Positions 7,856-15,314 of a stretch of DNA of 36,360 nucleotides are shown here, one piece after another (position 1 is the stretch's first letter; each line of letters opens with the position of its first letter). The translations under genes and the position numbers were made by a program. The DNA comes from CAZFLY01 sp964519995 (lineage in GTDB: Bacteria; Planctomycetota; Phycisphaerae; Sedimentisphaerales; Anaerobacaceae). The stretch covers positions 1 through 36,360 of the forward strand of contig CAZFLY010000028.1 of NCBI GenBank assembly GCA_964519995.1. The letters run 5' to 3'. The notes under the pieces are model-generated. The model had not been told where the DNA came from, searched no databases, and saw only the letters and a program-made list of their open reading frames with translations.

Positions 7856-8840
7856 CTTTTTGCTCTTGGTTTTTATCAAGTTCTTTGAGGATTTTGTTGC
7901 CTCCAGCTTTGAGAATCTCATTGGCGATTTGCTCTGCGAGTGTAGTAGCCTGTGATGTGGGCCCGGAAATCTCGCGCCTTATGAACACTTCGCCCTGCAA
8001 ATCAGATATAAACGCGACAATTCTCAGATTGTTGTCCACACACTCGGCAAAGGCGCCAACAGGTGCGTGACATCCGCATTGCATCGTCGTCAGAACCTGT
8101 CTTTCGGCAGAACAAACAATTCTTGCCTTTTTGTCGTCTATGGTGGCAATCAGTCTTGTTGTAGTCGAATCGTCACTTCTGGTCTGTACAGCCAGCGCCC
8201 CTTGTGCCGGGGCTGGAATAAATTGGTTTGGCTCGAAACAAAACGAGATTTTATCCACTAAGCCGAGCCTTTCAACGCCGGCTCGCGCTAAAATAATCGC
8301 ATCGAACCCGTCCCCTCGACCTTGCTCGGGGCGGGCCTGAGCCGGGTCGAAGGATTTACCTTCTTCGAGCTTCTTTAACCTTGTGGTGACATTGCCCCGA
8401 ATGGGCGTTGGCTCGATGTCTGGCCTTAAGTGCCGTAACTGAGCGGCACGCCTAAGACTTGAAGTACCCACCTTCGCAGATTTCGGAAGCTGATTGATTG
8501 AGCTAATGTTATTTCGCGCTATCAGGCAATCCTCAGCGAATTGCCTGTCGCAGACCGCAGCGATTGTCAGGCCTTGCCGTTCCTTAGTGGGAAGGTCCTT
8601 AAAGCTGTGAACCGCAAAGTCTGCCTCGCCGGCCAGAAGAGCCTCTTCAACTTTCGATGTGAAAAAACCGCTCTCTTTTAGATCCCATAGTACCGTTTGA
8701 CTGTCGCTGTCACCTGCGGTAGTGACACACTTAAAATTTACCTCCATATCCGGGTATTGTTCTTTCAGTGCGCTTACTACTATGTTGGTTTGGGCCATTG
8801 CGAGCCGGCCGCCACGAGTTGCAACGGTAAGAGTTTTCAT
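7848..8840 (-). CDS. hemC: Hydroxymethylbilane synthase (porphobilinogen deaminase)
   Basis: HemC polymerises four porphobilinogens to hydroxymethylbilane. I start at ATG 8840 (330 residues), where the conserved ATRGGRLAMAQT opening begins; a longer frame to 8924 has no family support. Conserved elements are HSFKDLPT with the catalytic aspartate, GTSSLRRAAQLRHLRPD, IRGNVTTRLKKL, FDAIILARAGVERLG, PAPAQGALAVQ, and the dipyrromethane cofactor cysteine in CGCHAPVGAFAE. Residues 162-178 (KSFDPAQARPEQGRGDG) are an extra 17-residue in-frame insertion between the RLxKL and DAIIL blocks and coincide with a palindromic repeat. The insertion is at a surface-type junction, so the enzyme may still work. 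No clear ribosome site; a G-rich hairpin lies just upstream. Confidence 0.95.
   Translation of the reverse strand: MKTLTVATRGGRLAMAQTNIVVSALKEQYPDMEVNFKCVTTAGDSDSQTVLWDLKESGFFTSKVEEALLAGEADFAVHSFKDLPTKERQGLTIAAVCDRQFAEDCLIARNNISSINQLPKSAKVGTSSLRRAAQLRHLRPDIEPTPIRGNVTTRLKKLEEGKSFDPAQARPEQGRGDGFDAIILARAGVERLGLVDKISFCFEPNQFIPAPAQGALAVQTRSDDSTTTRLIATIDDKKARIVCSAERQVLTTMQCGCHAPVGAFAECVDNNLRIVAFISDLQGEVFIRREISGPTSQATTLAEQIANEILKAGGNKILKELDKNQEQKDG
8302..8357. repeat. Palindromic repeat inserted in frame in hemC
   Basis: The DNA is bounded by TCGAACCCG and CGGGTCGA and has an inner CCCC...GGGG hairpin. Bases 8312-8338 match 5055-5081 of the ahbC-hemB intergenic repeat at about 19 of 27 positions. 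It encodes about 17 extra HemC residues without breaking the frame, in the manner of Rickettsia palindromic elements. Confidence 0.7.
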
Positions 8841-8853
8841 ATAATTTAGATGA

Positions 8854-8874
8854 CCCCCAAGTAAAATTTGGGGG
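8854..8874. repeat. G-rich hairpin in the hemC leader
   Basis: CCCCCAA / TTGGGGG with a seven-base loop lies 14 bases before the hemC start, flanked by AT-rich TAAATATTT. A similar layout (ATTTAGCCCC...GGGG) occurs at 28125-28144, so this may be another small repeat. If transcribed, it would sit at the position of the hemC ribosome site. Confidence 0.5.
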
Positions 8875-8902
8875 CTAAATATTTCTAAACAACCTGCACG
8901 AT

Positions 8903-9583
8903 TTAATCCCCTGTGTATCCACACGTTCCAACTCGTGGTGAGTTCACGACGGGCAAAAGCATATCCTCATCACACTTATGCTCAGCGACGCACTTATCGC
9001 AGAGCCATCCTTGTCCTTCGTCTGACCACAGGCATTCGGTACAAATCTGCGTGGCCATCGCACCGCAATTATTGCAGGCAATCGTCGGTGGGTTGTTCCT
9101 GGCCAGAACCTGGATATCCTTACCCTTGCTCTCGCGTTCGCCGATTACCTTCAGCGCAAGGTGTGTTGTACTTCCAAAGTCATATTCATGGTAGAACTTC
9201 ATGCCTGGAGTAAGGACTTTGTTCAGCCTAATCCTCATGCTTTTGTCATTGAATTCTGCCATTGGAGCGACTGAATATGTTGTCTCACCTACCCGAAACG
9301 CACTCATGTGGCCGCAGCATTCCAGCCACATTCGTCTTAGAAGACGGTCCAGCGTTTCAAACGTTGCGTCGGCGGGGATTTCAAGGTGCATCCAGTAATC
9401 CGGCAGGTAGCGACCTTCAACTAAAATATGAAAGGTTTTGCTCTTCTTTGGACTTCGTTTTAAAGTTGATTCTTCCGATGAGTCTTCTTTTTGCCTGCAC
9501 AACTCAAGATGTCTGCTCAACGCCTGTTTGCTGAAGGTGCCGCCGCAAAGATTGCACTTTCCATTTGATAATATCCTTGCCAT
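8903..9583 (-). CDS. Zinc-finger protein with plasmid pRiA4b ORF-3-like domain
   Basis: This 226-residue protein sits between hemA and hemC in the same orientation (77- and 62-base gaps), so it is probably co-transcribed with them. The N-terminus has a C2HC finger (C10, C13, H25, C29). Residues about 50-160 match the pRiA4b ORF-3-like fold: WMHLEIPADATFETLDRLLR, CCGHMSAF, and MKFYHEYDFGSTTHLALKV. The C-terminal 60 residues form a cysteine-rich module (CNNCG, CTEC, CDKCVAEHKC) like a zinc ribbon. The start is ATG 9583, with GAGG eight bases upstream. The function of this domain is not known; the fingers suggest nucleic acid or protein binding. A role in controlling heme synthesis is only inferred from location. 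Confidence 0.8.
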   Translation of the reverse strand: MARILSNGKCNLCGGTFSKQALSRHLELCRQKEDSSEESTLKRSPKKSKTFHILVEGRYLPDYWMHLEIPADATFETLDRLLRRMWLECCGHMSAFRVGETTYSVAPMAEFNDKSMRIRLNKVLTPGMKFYHEYDFGSTTHLALKVIGERESKGKDIQVLARNNPPTIACNNCGAMATQICTECLWSDEGQGWLCDKCVAEHKCDEDMLLPVVNSPRVGTCGYTGD

Positions 9584-9660
9584 TTTACAAACCTCATTTG
9601 CGCTATTAACTTCACTTCGCTTATTAATGACTCTTGTGAAATCCAACTGGCCCTTAGTTG

Positions 9661-10968
9661 CTACAGTTCAGTCCTCGTGTTCTCGGTGTTGCTCTTTGCA
9701 TTTGGTTCTACTTGTCGAAAAAGGAACATCTTGTTAATCAGCTCTACCGCCTGAAGCTGCTCGGCGCTTAATTCTTCGTCGCCGCCGTTTTTTATAAAAC
9801 TGATCGGCCCGTGCAGCACTTTGCGAACAAGTGATTCCGCAAAGGACTTTAGTTTCTCATCATTATCCGGGCCGAAATCTTTGGCGTATCGTTTCGCTTC
9901 GCTTTGTGCCAGTCCAAGACCTTTCTGCGTCAGATTGGAAATCACCGGAATAACATCAAGTGATTCATACCACTTTGAGAACTTTTCCGTAAATTCCTGA
10001 ACGATTGAATGAGCTTTTGGTATCTCGCTTTTGCGTTTTTCCTTGTTGCTACTTACCTGGGCATCCAAATCGTCGATATTAATAAGCGTGACCGCCTTGA
10101 TTTTGCCTATTCTCGGATCTATGTCTCTCGGCACAGCGATATCTATCATCAATAGCGGTTTGCTTCTGTCAGCTAACGTATCGGCGATGGTTTCGTATGT
10201 GACTATCGGCTTTGTTGCTGCGGTTGACGCGATAAGCAAGTCGACATCCGTCAGTTGCAAGGCAATTTCGTTCAGGCCGATTGCCTCACCTCCCAGACGG
10301 GATGCGATATCTACTGCCTTTTGAACGTCACGGTTGGCAATAATTAATCTGTCCAATCCCATTTTCACAAGATATCTCGCAGCAAGCTGAGCATTTTCTC
10401 CCGCTCCCACCACCATTGCCGTGCTCTTAGACAGGCCAAGCTTGTCTCTGGCTAACTCGACGGCGGCCAGTGCGATGGAAACAGCACCGCAGTTTATATT
10501 AGTTTGTGTTCGAACGGCTTTTCCCACGCGAAAGGTACTATGAAAGAGCCTGTGAAAAACAAGTTTGCTCATTCGGCAGTCCGTCGATTCACTATATGCA
10601 GATTTGACCTGCGAAAGAATCTGATTCTCTCCGAGCATCTGCGAATCCAGGCCCGCAGCCACCTCAAACAGGTGCCGAACAACGTTAGTACCTGTGTCCT
10701 GCGAATTATATGTGTCCCACGTCTCAACCGCATCGGATTTTACCTGGCTGATAAGCTCTTGTAGAAACGTCACACAGTTAAAATCCTTTTTGGTGTAAAG
10801 ATAGAATTCCAGTCGATTGCAGGTTTCGAGAATTACTGCTTCGCTGATTTGCTCAACCGTGTGCATTTTTCGCAGCATAGACCGTCTTTGCTCAGCAGTG
10901 AAAGCAACCTTTTCCCGCTGTTGTACCGGACAATCACGGTAACTCAGGCTGTGTAATGTTAGCTTCAT
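9661..10968 (-). CDS. hemA: Glutamyl-tRNA reductase
   Basis: HemA reduces glutamyl-tRNA to glutamate-1-semialdehyde, the first committed step of C5 tetrapyrrole synthesis. I start at ATG 10968 (435 residues), where the family's LTLHSLSYR opening begins; this puts the catalytic cysteine at C50 in LETCNRLEFY, its usual position. Other blocks are LFEVAAGLDSQMLGENQILSQVK, seen in two parts either side of MLGE, the NADPH-binding MVVGAGENAQLAARYL and IANRDVQKA, and a C-terminal dimerisation helix (LVRKVLHGPISFIKNGG). It is the first gene of the leftward cluster. Upstream lies a 360-base element bounded by inverted repeats. No clear ribosome site was seen. The partner hemL is not in the window. Confidence 0.96.
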   Translation of the reverse strand: MKLTLHSLSYRDCPVQQREKVAFTAEQRRSMLRKMHTVEQISEAVILETCNRLEFYLYTKKDFNCVTFLQELISQVKSDAVETWDTYNSQDTGTNVVRHLFEVAAGLDSQMLGENQILSQVKSAYSESTDCRMSKLVFHRLFHSTFRVGKAVRTQTNINCGAVSIALAAVELARDKLGLSKSTAMVVGAGENAQLAARYLVKMGLDRLIIANRDVQKAVDIASRLGGEAIGLNEIALQLTDVDLLIASTAATKPIVTYETIADTLADRSKPLLMIDIAVPRDIDPRIGKIKAVTLINIDDLDAQVSSNKEKRKSEIPKAHSIVQEFTEKFSKWYESLDVIPVISNLTQKGLGLAQSEAKRYAKDFGPDNDEKLKSFAESLVRKVLHGPISFIKNGGDEELSAEQLQAVELINKMFLFRQVEPNAKSNTENTRTEL

Positions 10969-11076
10969 AGGTTGTTTTACTGTTGGGGTCCTAATTGGGT
11001 ATAGTTTAAGTAGTAAAAACCGATTTATCAATCCCTAAGTGCCCCTGTGATTTTCCAAAGGAACGTGGGCTTATCT

Positions 11077-11437
11077 TTAGGCTGCTGACAGGCTTTCGCA
11101 TGGCCTTACTCAGACCGTATATCTTCTCCTCGCCATGTAGATACTGGAGCGTATGGATGAGCCATGTCTTTGCCCCAACCCCTAAAACCTTGCTTTGTCA
11201 TGGCTCGAATCTTGTACGTCAGCCCAATCTTTGCGTAAAGCGGGTTCCGAATAACAGCTAAGATGGGAAGGAAACATCGTATCCCCGAAGTTCGATACGG
11301 ACAGCCATCAAAACCTACTTTGGGCAATAGCCTGTTAAGGGCTGATCCTCACCAGTCGTTTCCTTGGGCTTCTACAGATTAAGATTTGTCAAGACTGGCG
11401 AATATGATTTTGTGTTGCTCGCTATCCAGCAGCCTAA
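11077..11437. repeat. 361-bp element bounded by perfect 11-bp inverted repeats (MITE-like or structured leader)
   Basis: TTAGGCTGCTG at 11077-11087 and its exact inverse CAGCAGCCTAA at 11427-11437 bound this segment in the hemA leader. Taking GGCTGCTG as the terminus, both ends are flanked by TA, which would fit a TA target duplication. Inside are further hairpins, for example CGTATC/GATACG at 11278-11299 and CCAGTC/GACTGG at 11353-11398. A 73-codon open stretch on the minus strand starts with TTG, lacks a ribosome site and matches nothing I know. It may be a small non-autonomous transposon, or a long structured RNA with a closing helix upstream of hemA. The rest of the 10969-11465 gap holds no gene. 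Confidence 0.4.
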
Positions 11438-11465
11438 TAACTTTACCAATATAATTGCCTTTTTG

Positions 11466-12857
11466 TTACCTTACAATTCTATATGTAGGATAAGCAAAAT
11501 CGACTCTCTCCTCCTTTTCAAAATCATCCAAAATCGTACGGCAAAGGGCATCCTGAGTGGTTCGTCTTTTCTTGGCTTCTGTCAAATAACGAAGTGTCAA
11601 TTCTACGCCGCTATCTTTAATGTCTACATATACTATGGGTGTTAATTTTTCGTAGCGAATAACATAGCGTTTTGTCATATCGATTATTTTTCCTTTCACA
11701 ACTTTTTCCATTCCTTCAGCTTGTTCAGTTCCATGTTGCATCATGATTTCTTCAGCTCGTTTCCAATCACTTTCAAAGGTAACCAAAAGCTTTATTTCAT
11801 TCCAGATGAATTCAAAGCCTCTGCTGTAGTTATAGTGTTCTCTCTTGAATACAGCGCTGTTAGGGACATTAACGATCCTTCCTGTGCTCTGGTCGGCGCC
11901 TACCCAATTACCTATTTCAAGCAGAGAAGTTTGAAAAAGGCGAATATCCATTACATCTCCCTTGACTGCTCCTAACTCGACTCTGTCGCCCACCTCAAAT
12001 GGCCTCCGTACAAGTATAAGGAACCAGCCCGCCATAGAAAGTATTGTGTCTTGAAGGGCAAAGACTACACCAGCACTAATCACACTAAGGAATACAGTTA
12101 TGGCACTGATGTTTTGGACCCAGAGAAAAACGATGTAAAGAACAATCAAAATATTGAGGATGTAAACGACATTTCTTCTCGTTAAGTGTCTTACCTTGAG
12201 GTCCTTGATACGGTGGTTTATGATACGCACCAAAACAAAGATTGACAGGTATCCGATGAATATAATCAGGCCTGTTTGAAACAATTTTCTGTATATCGTG
12301 TTGAGTCGTTCCTTATTTCTTGCTTCCGCTGCAGATGCTCTTTCTTGAGCTAATTTTAATTCTTCTTCCGCAATTCTTGCCTTTTCCTCAGCCGCCAACA
12401 TTTTCTCTTCAGCAAGTCTCACTTTCTCTTTAGCAGCTAAAGCTTCTTTTTCTTTTTGCTTGGCTTTTTCGGCAGCTTCTGTTACTTCTTCTTGACTTTT
12501 AGCAGTCTCTTTTACAATCTCAGCTTCCTTTTTTGCTACCTCAGCCTCTTTGAGCTTTACCTCCGCCTTTTTCTTTTCAAGTTCTACTGTTTTTTCCTGA
12601 ATCTCAGCCTCTTTTTTCGCGGCCTTTACTTCAGTTTCGGCTTCCTGGGCTTGTTCTTTTGCCTTCTCAATTTCCTCTTGTTCTTGCACACTGACGTTTG
12701 GCTCGCTGGAGGATTGCTCAGTGTTTGAGTCTTTGTTTGCAGAAGCCGGTGTTATCTTAGAGTCTTTGGCCTCTGTCTCAGATGAAGAACAGGAACTACC
12801 CAGACAGAGCAGAAGAATAAACGCAATTAAAGTAATTCTGTGCCAATATGTTTTCAT
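11466..12857 (-). CDS. MscS-family mechanosensitive channel with N-terminal coiled coil
   Basis: The 463-residue protein starts at ATG 12857 (good AAGGAAGAAAGGG site). It has a signal segment with a lipobox-like LGSSC (cysteine 23), a serine-rich linker, then about 130 residues of uninterrupted Glu/Lys/Ala heptads, roughly residues 50-185, a long periplasmic coiled coil. Several hydrophobic helices follow, then the MscS pore and beta domain (VVFALQDTILSMAGWFLILV, RPFEVGDRV, VNVPNSAVFKREHYNYSR). The channel would open under membrane tension to release osmolytes. A lipoprotein-like start on a multi-helix channel is unusual; the cysteine could simply be in a signal peptide. It stands alone, upstream of the hem cluster and reading towards it. 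Confidence 0.85.
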   Translation of the reverse strand: MKTYWHRITLIAFILLLCLGSSCSSSETEAKDSKITPASANKDSNTEQSSSEPNVSVQEQEEIEKAKEQAQEAETEVKAAKKEAEIQEKTVELEKKKAEVKLKEAEVAKKEAEIVKETAKSQEEVTEAAEKAKQKEKEALAAKEKVRLAEEKMLAAEEKARIAEEELKLAQERASAAEARNKERLNTIYRKLFQTGLIIFIGYLSIFVLVRIINHRIKDLKVRHLTRRNVVYILNILIVLYIVFLWVQNISAITVFLSVISAGVVFALQDTILSMAGWFLILVRRPFEVGDRVELGAVKGDVMDIRLFQTSLLEIGNWVGADQSTGRIVNVPNSAVFKREHYNYSRGFEFIWNEIKLLVTFESDWKRAEEIMMQHGTEQAEGMEKVVKGKIIDMTKRYVIRYEKLTPIVYVDIKDSGVELTLRYLTEAKKRRTTQDALCRTILDDFEKEERVDFAYPTYRIVR

Positions 12858-12924
12858 AACCCTTTCTTCCTTTTTCTTTCGCAAGCATACAACCTGCAAT
12901 AATCCTGTATCGGTCAAATATCAC

Positions 12925-12975
12925 AGGTTTTTAAGGCTTCTCTGCTCAAAAAAGCCTATAAAAATCTAAAAACCT
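12925..12975. promoter_or_regulatory. Nested inverted repeat upstream of mscS
   Basis: AGGTTTTT / AAAAACCT encloses a second stem, AGGCTT / AAGCCT. The structure lies about 70 bases before the mscS start and could be a leader hairpin or a terminator for weak upstream transcription. No promoter hexamers were assigned. Confidence 0.35.
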
Positions 12976-12982
12976 CGATTAA

Positions 12983-13114
12983 AGCAAAATTAGCAATGAT
13001 TCCCAGCTTGTTGAGGTGTTGGATCAAAAGGTTACAATTGTCGAAACAGACTCTTCAAATATCGGGAATATTCAACAAAGTGGCATTGCAGTTGCAGAGT
13101 ATATACTCAAGTAG
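12983..13114 (+). pseudogene. Possible gene remnant
   Basis: This frame is open for 43 codons to a TAG at 13112-13114 and reads like real protein (QLVEVLDQKVTIVE, NIGNIQQSGIAVAEYILK). There is no start codon with a ribosome site and a stop precedes it. It could be the relic of the C-terminus of a lost gene. Nothing more specific can be said. Confidence 0.2.
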
Positions 13115-13235
13115 CGCACCAAAATAAGGCCTCAGGTTCTGTGCGACCATATTTAGAAGCACAACGGTGAGCAATAATCCATTTCTTATCTTGCATAAAG
13201 TTAGCGGTGATTAAAATTTTGGGTGATAATCTAAA

Positions 13236-13253
13236 GTAATCAGATATGATTAC
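13236..13253. promoter_or_regulatory. Perfect inverted repeat, possible operator
   Basis: GTAATCA-GATA-TGATTAC, a perfect 7-bp palindrome, lies 42 bases before the start of the small lipopeptide gene. Its size and place suit a repressor site or a promoter-proximal operator. Confidence 0.4.
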
Positions 13254-13294
13254 AAAAAATAGTTCAATAGAAAATTGAGAAAGGAAAGCACACA

Positions 13295-13375
13295 ATGAGA
13301 ACAGCAATTTTTTGGACAATAGCTATCGTTTTGTTGGCACTGTTGGCCGTAGGATCAGGATGTATTCCGGTTTAA
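13295..13375 (+). CDS. 26-residue entericidin-like lipopeptide
   Basis: The product is MRTAIFWTIAIVLLALLAVG followed by SGCIPV. It has a basic start, one hydrophobic stretch and a lipobox-like VGSGC four residues from the end, the layout of entericidin-type cell-envelope lipopeptides. The ATG is preceded by AAGGAAAG with suitable spacing. Being so short it is easily missed, but the ribosome site and signal-like composition support it. After signal peptidase II cleavage only four residues would remain on the lipid. The function is unknown; entericidin-like peptides are often stress-linked. Confidence 0.6.
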   Translation: MRTAIFWTIAIVLLALLAVGSGCIPV

Positions 13376-13558
13376 CGGGAATTTGAAGAACTCATAGACT
13401 TTGGCTGATGTGACAGGGCTGGCGGTAAATAGCTTATCCACTCCTCAAATCAACAAGCCCTCGCTATCGACTTTTCCACTTTGAACAGCCTATGTAGAGC
13501 ATTGAACCGAACGCTTGGAGACTTGATTGAGTATGTTCCTCACGAGGATGAAAAATCC

Positions 13559-14266
13559 TTAATTTTGCTCCAGGTGTACAACACCACCTTTTTGGGCTGC
13601 TTTAAGGCTGGATTTTTTGATGACGTCGTAGAGTTTGCGGACTCTTCGTGTCTTTTCAAATACAAACTCCTTGTCTGTTTTGTCCGTTGTGACAAGAGTT
13701 ACTCTGCCAATCCCGGCAATACAGTCGAACAGGTTTCTGCGAAGCTTCAGGTCAACTACACGGAACATATCCAGATTGTCACACTTTCTGCTTAGAATAC
13801 CCCGCGACCACTCAATCCTGTCGGCTGTGATTTCGTAACAGATTGCCTTGAGCCTGATAATCTTTATCAGAAGAAAAAGAACAGCGATTGCAGCAAGCCC
13901 AGCTCCGGTAAAGAGCCTGTACCGGCCAGATGTCAAAACCTGGTGTTCGGTGAGTTTCAAATTCAGCAGGTTGTTAGCTATTTTTTCAAGTGGGAAGTAC
14001 AGTAGTAGACTTGCCCCGGCTAAAACAGCCAGCCACCGTATTATTGAACCAGTCCTGGCCCACAGAGATGGCCTGCCCCTGAATAGGACCTCGTCTGATG
14101 TTTCCGTATCCGGGAAGGTTTGCAAGTTCGATTCTGAGTGGGTTTCCAAGGCTCCAGCCTGGCGGCCGTTGAGAAATTCTCCGCAGAACCGGCACTTAAT
14201 CGCGCTGGCCTGAATTGTCTCGGCGCAAAAAGGACACTGTTTTGTTTGCAAACCAATAACCGTCAT
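13559..14266 (-). CDS. Zinc-ribbon and PH-domain (YdbS-like) membrane protein
   Basis: This 235-residue protein begins with a zinc ribbon (C11, C14, C25, C28: CPFCAETIQASAIKCRFCGE), then a linker, two transmembrane helices at about 77-95 and 120-138, and a bacterial PH domain of the YdbS/bPH_2 type at about 140-220. Motifs include the ITADRIEWSRGILSRKCDNLDMF strand pair (here split as YEITADRIEWSRG and CDNLDMFRVVDL) and GRVTLVTTDKTD. Such proteins are membrane-anchored and of unknown role. It is transcribed divergently from the operon starting at 14437. The start has only a poor ribosome site. Confidence 0.8.
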   Translation of the reverse strand: MTVIGLQTKQCPFCAETIQASAIKCRFCGEFLNGRQAGALETHSESNLQTFPDTETSDEVLFRGRPSLWARTGSIIRWLAVLAGASLLLYFPLEKIANNLLNLKLTEHQVLTSGRYRLFTGAGLAAIAVLFLLIKIIRLKAICYEITADRIEWSRGILSRKCDNLDMFRVVDLKLRRNLFDCIAGIGRVTLVTTDKTDKEFVFEKTRRVRKLYDVIKKSSLKAAQKGGVVHLEQN

Positions 14267-14354
14267 GAGCTATATATCGGAAATTTGCGGCGAATCTCAG
14301 CAAATTCTGCCCACTGCTCTACAGGAAAAATGTATCAAAAATTGTAAATAGTTC

Positions 14355-14403
14355 TTGACAATATGTAATACAAACCTTACATTTAGTAATGTAAACCATA
14401 CAT
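14355..14403 (+). promoter_or_regulatory. Promoter with overlapping operator-like repeats
   Basis: TTGACA at 14355-14360 and TACATT at 14378-14383 are 17 bases apart, a good sigma-70-type promoter for the downstream operon. ATGTAA (14363), TTACAT (14377), ATGTAA (14389) and ATACAT (14398) form alternating inverted half-sites over the spacer and -10. This is the arrangement expected if the XRE repressor encoded third in the operon represses its own promoter. Confidence 0.7.
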
Positions 14404-14436
14404 TGCGGTCTTGAAATTAGTCATAGGAGACCAGTC

Positions 14437-14883
14437 ATGAACAAAACACAAAAAGGTGCGGTCTTCACATTAGCGATCGCGATACTGCTTGTCGGCTTTG
14501 CTGCCGCCGTATTTAACACAATGCTTGCTGCGGGAGACAGATTGGCAGGTACAGGATTGGTTAAATTCTGGTCTTGGCTCGTCGTAATCTTCATGCTCGC
14601 CGGTGCAGTTTATCTTCGCAGAAAGCAAAGCCCTGGCGAGCCTGATTCCGATGAGCGGGACAAGTTGATCAAGAGAAAGGCAGTACTTGCCAGTTTCGTC
14701 TCGGTTTGGATCTCACTGGCGGCGGCCACTATATTTCCGATGTATATGGTGGGAGACGAAGGCTCAATCCCTGTTTGCATGCTGCCAATAATCAATGCAG
14801 GTATATTGCTTATTGCCCTGCTTGTGTATCCCACAGCGGTTCTCGTTCAGTATGGCCGGAGAGTAAAGGGAGAAAAATCATGA
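14437..14883 (+). CDS. Four-helix membrane protein (DUF2178-like), first of XRE operon
   Basis: This 148-residue protein has four hydrophobic segments, at about 10-28, 43-60, 84-105 and 113-135, and between the second and third a charged loop with SDERDKLIKRKAVLASF. That loop recurs in the next gene as FDERDKLVEKNANLAGF, so the two are paralogs from a tandem duplication. Small membrane proteins with a DERD-K loop beside a short XRE regulator fit the DUF2178 type; that assignment is tentative. The start has AGGAG eight bases upstream. The stop overlaps the next start (ATGA). Function unknown. Confidence 0.8.
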   Translation: MNKTQKGAVFTLAIAILLVGFAAAVFNTMLAAGDRLAGTGLVKFWSWLVVIFMLAGAVYLRRKQSPGEPDSDERDKLIKRKAVLASFVSVWISLAAATIFPMYMVGDEGSIPVCMLPIINAGILLIALLVYPTAVLVQYGRRVKGEKS

Positions 14884-15314
14884 ATAGAGCACAGAAAATA
14901 TCCTTAACTATGGTCATCACATTTTTGCTCGGTCTTTTTCTTGGAATTATATTAATCGTAATGCGACTTTTTGATTTGGGTGTTCCCAAAATTGCCTTTC
15001 TTCTTCCAGTTTGTATTGCAGGCAGTGGGGGGATTATATCGATTACCTGCTTTAAAAAGGATAAAGGCGCCATTGCATTCGACGAACGAGATAAGCTGGT
15101 TGAGAAAAATGCTAACTTAGCCGGCTTCGGCGCCGTGTATTTGTACGTCATTCTCATGTCTTTCCTCCCGATTGTCATCCTGGGCGGGGAAGCATCAATA
15201 CCAGTGACATGGTGCCCAGTGCTGCTTATAGGAGCCGGATTCTGCCAGGCTTTTGCGCAGTCTATAGCATATCTCATTCAGTATGGCTGGAGGGTCAAAG
15301 ATGGCGGAGAATAA
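14880..15314 (+). CDS. Four-helix membrane protein, paralog of its upstream neighbour
   Basis: The 144-residue product starts at ATG 14880, overlapping the previous stop by four bases. It has the same plan as its neighbour: MNRAQKISLTMVITF against MNKTQKGAVFTLAIA, the DERDKL loop, a GGEASIPV / GDEGSIPV loop and a QYGWRVK / QYGRRVK tail. Four hydrophobic helices are visible. The pair may form a heteromer in the membrane. Its last 14 bases overlap the start of the XRE gene, so all three are coupled. Function is unknown. Confidence 0.8.
   Translation: MNRAQKISLTMVITFLLGLFLGIILIVMRLFDLGVPKIAFLLPVCIAGSGGIISITCFKKDKGAIAFDERDKLVEKNANLAGFGAVYLYVILMSFLPIVILGGEASIPVTWCPVLLIGAGFCQAFAQSIAYLIQYGWRVKDGGE

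Noticed and set aside
11106..11327. 73-codon leftward frame in the hemA leader
   Set aside because: It starts with TTG, has no ribosome site and lies inside the inverted-repeat element; it is more likely incidental to that element.
11077..11437. RNase P RNA or tmRNA, because of the closing helix and length
   Set aside because: I could not find the conserved core of RNase P RNA or a CCA-ended tRNA-like domain on either strand.
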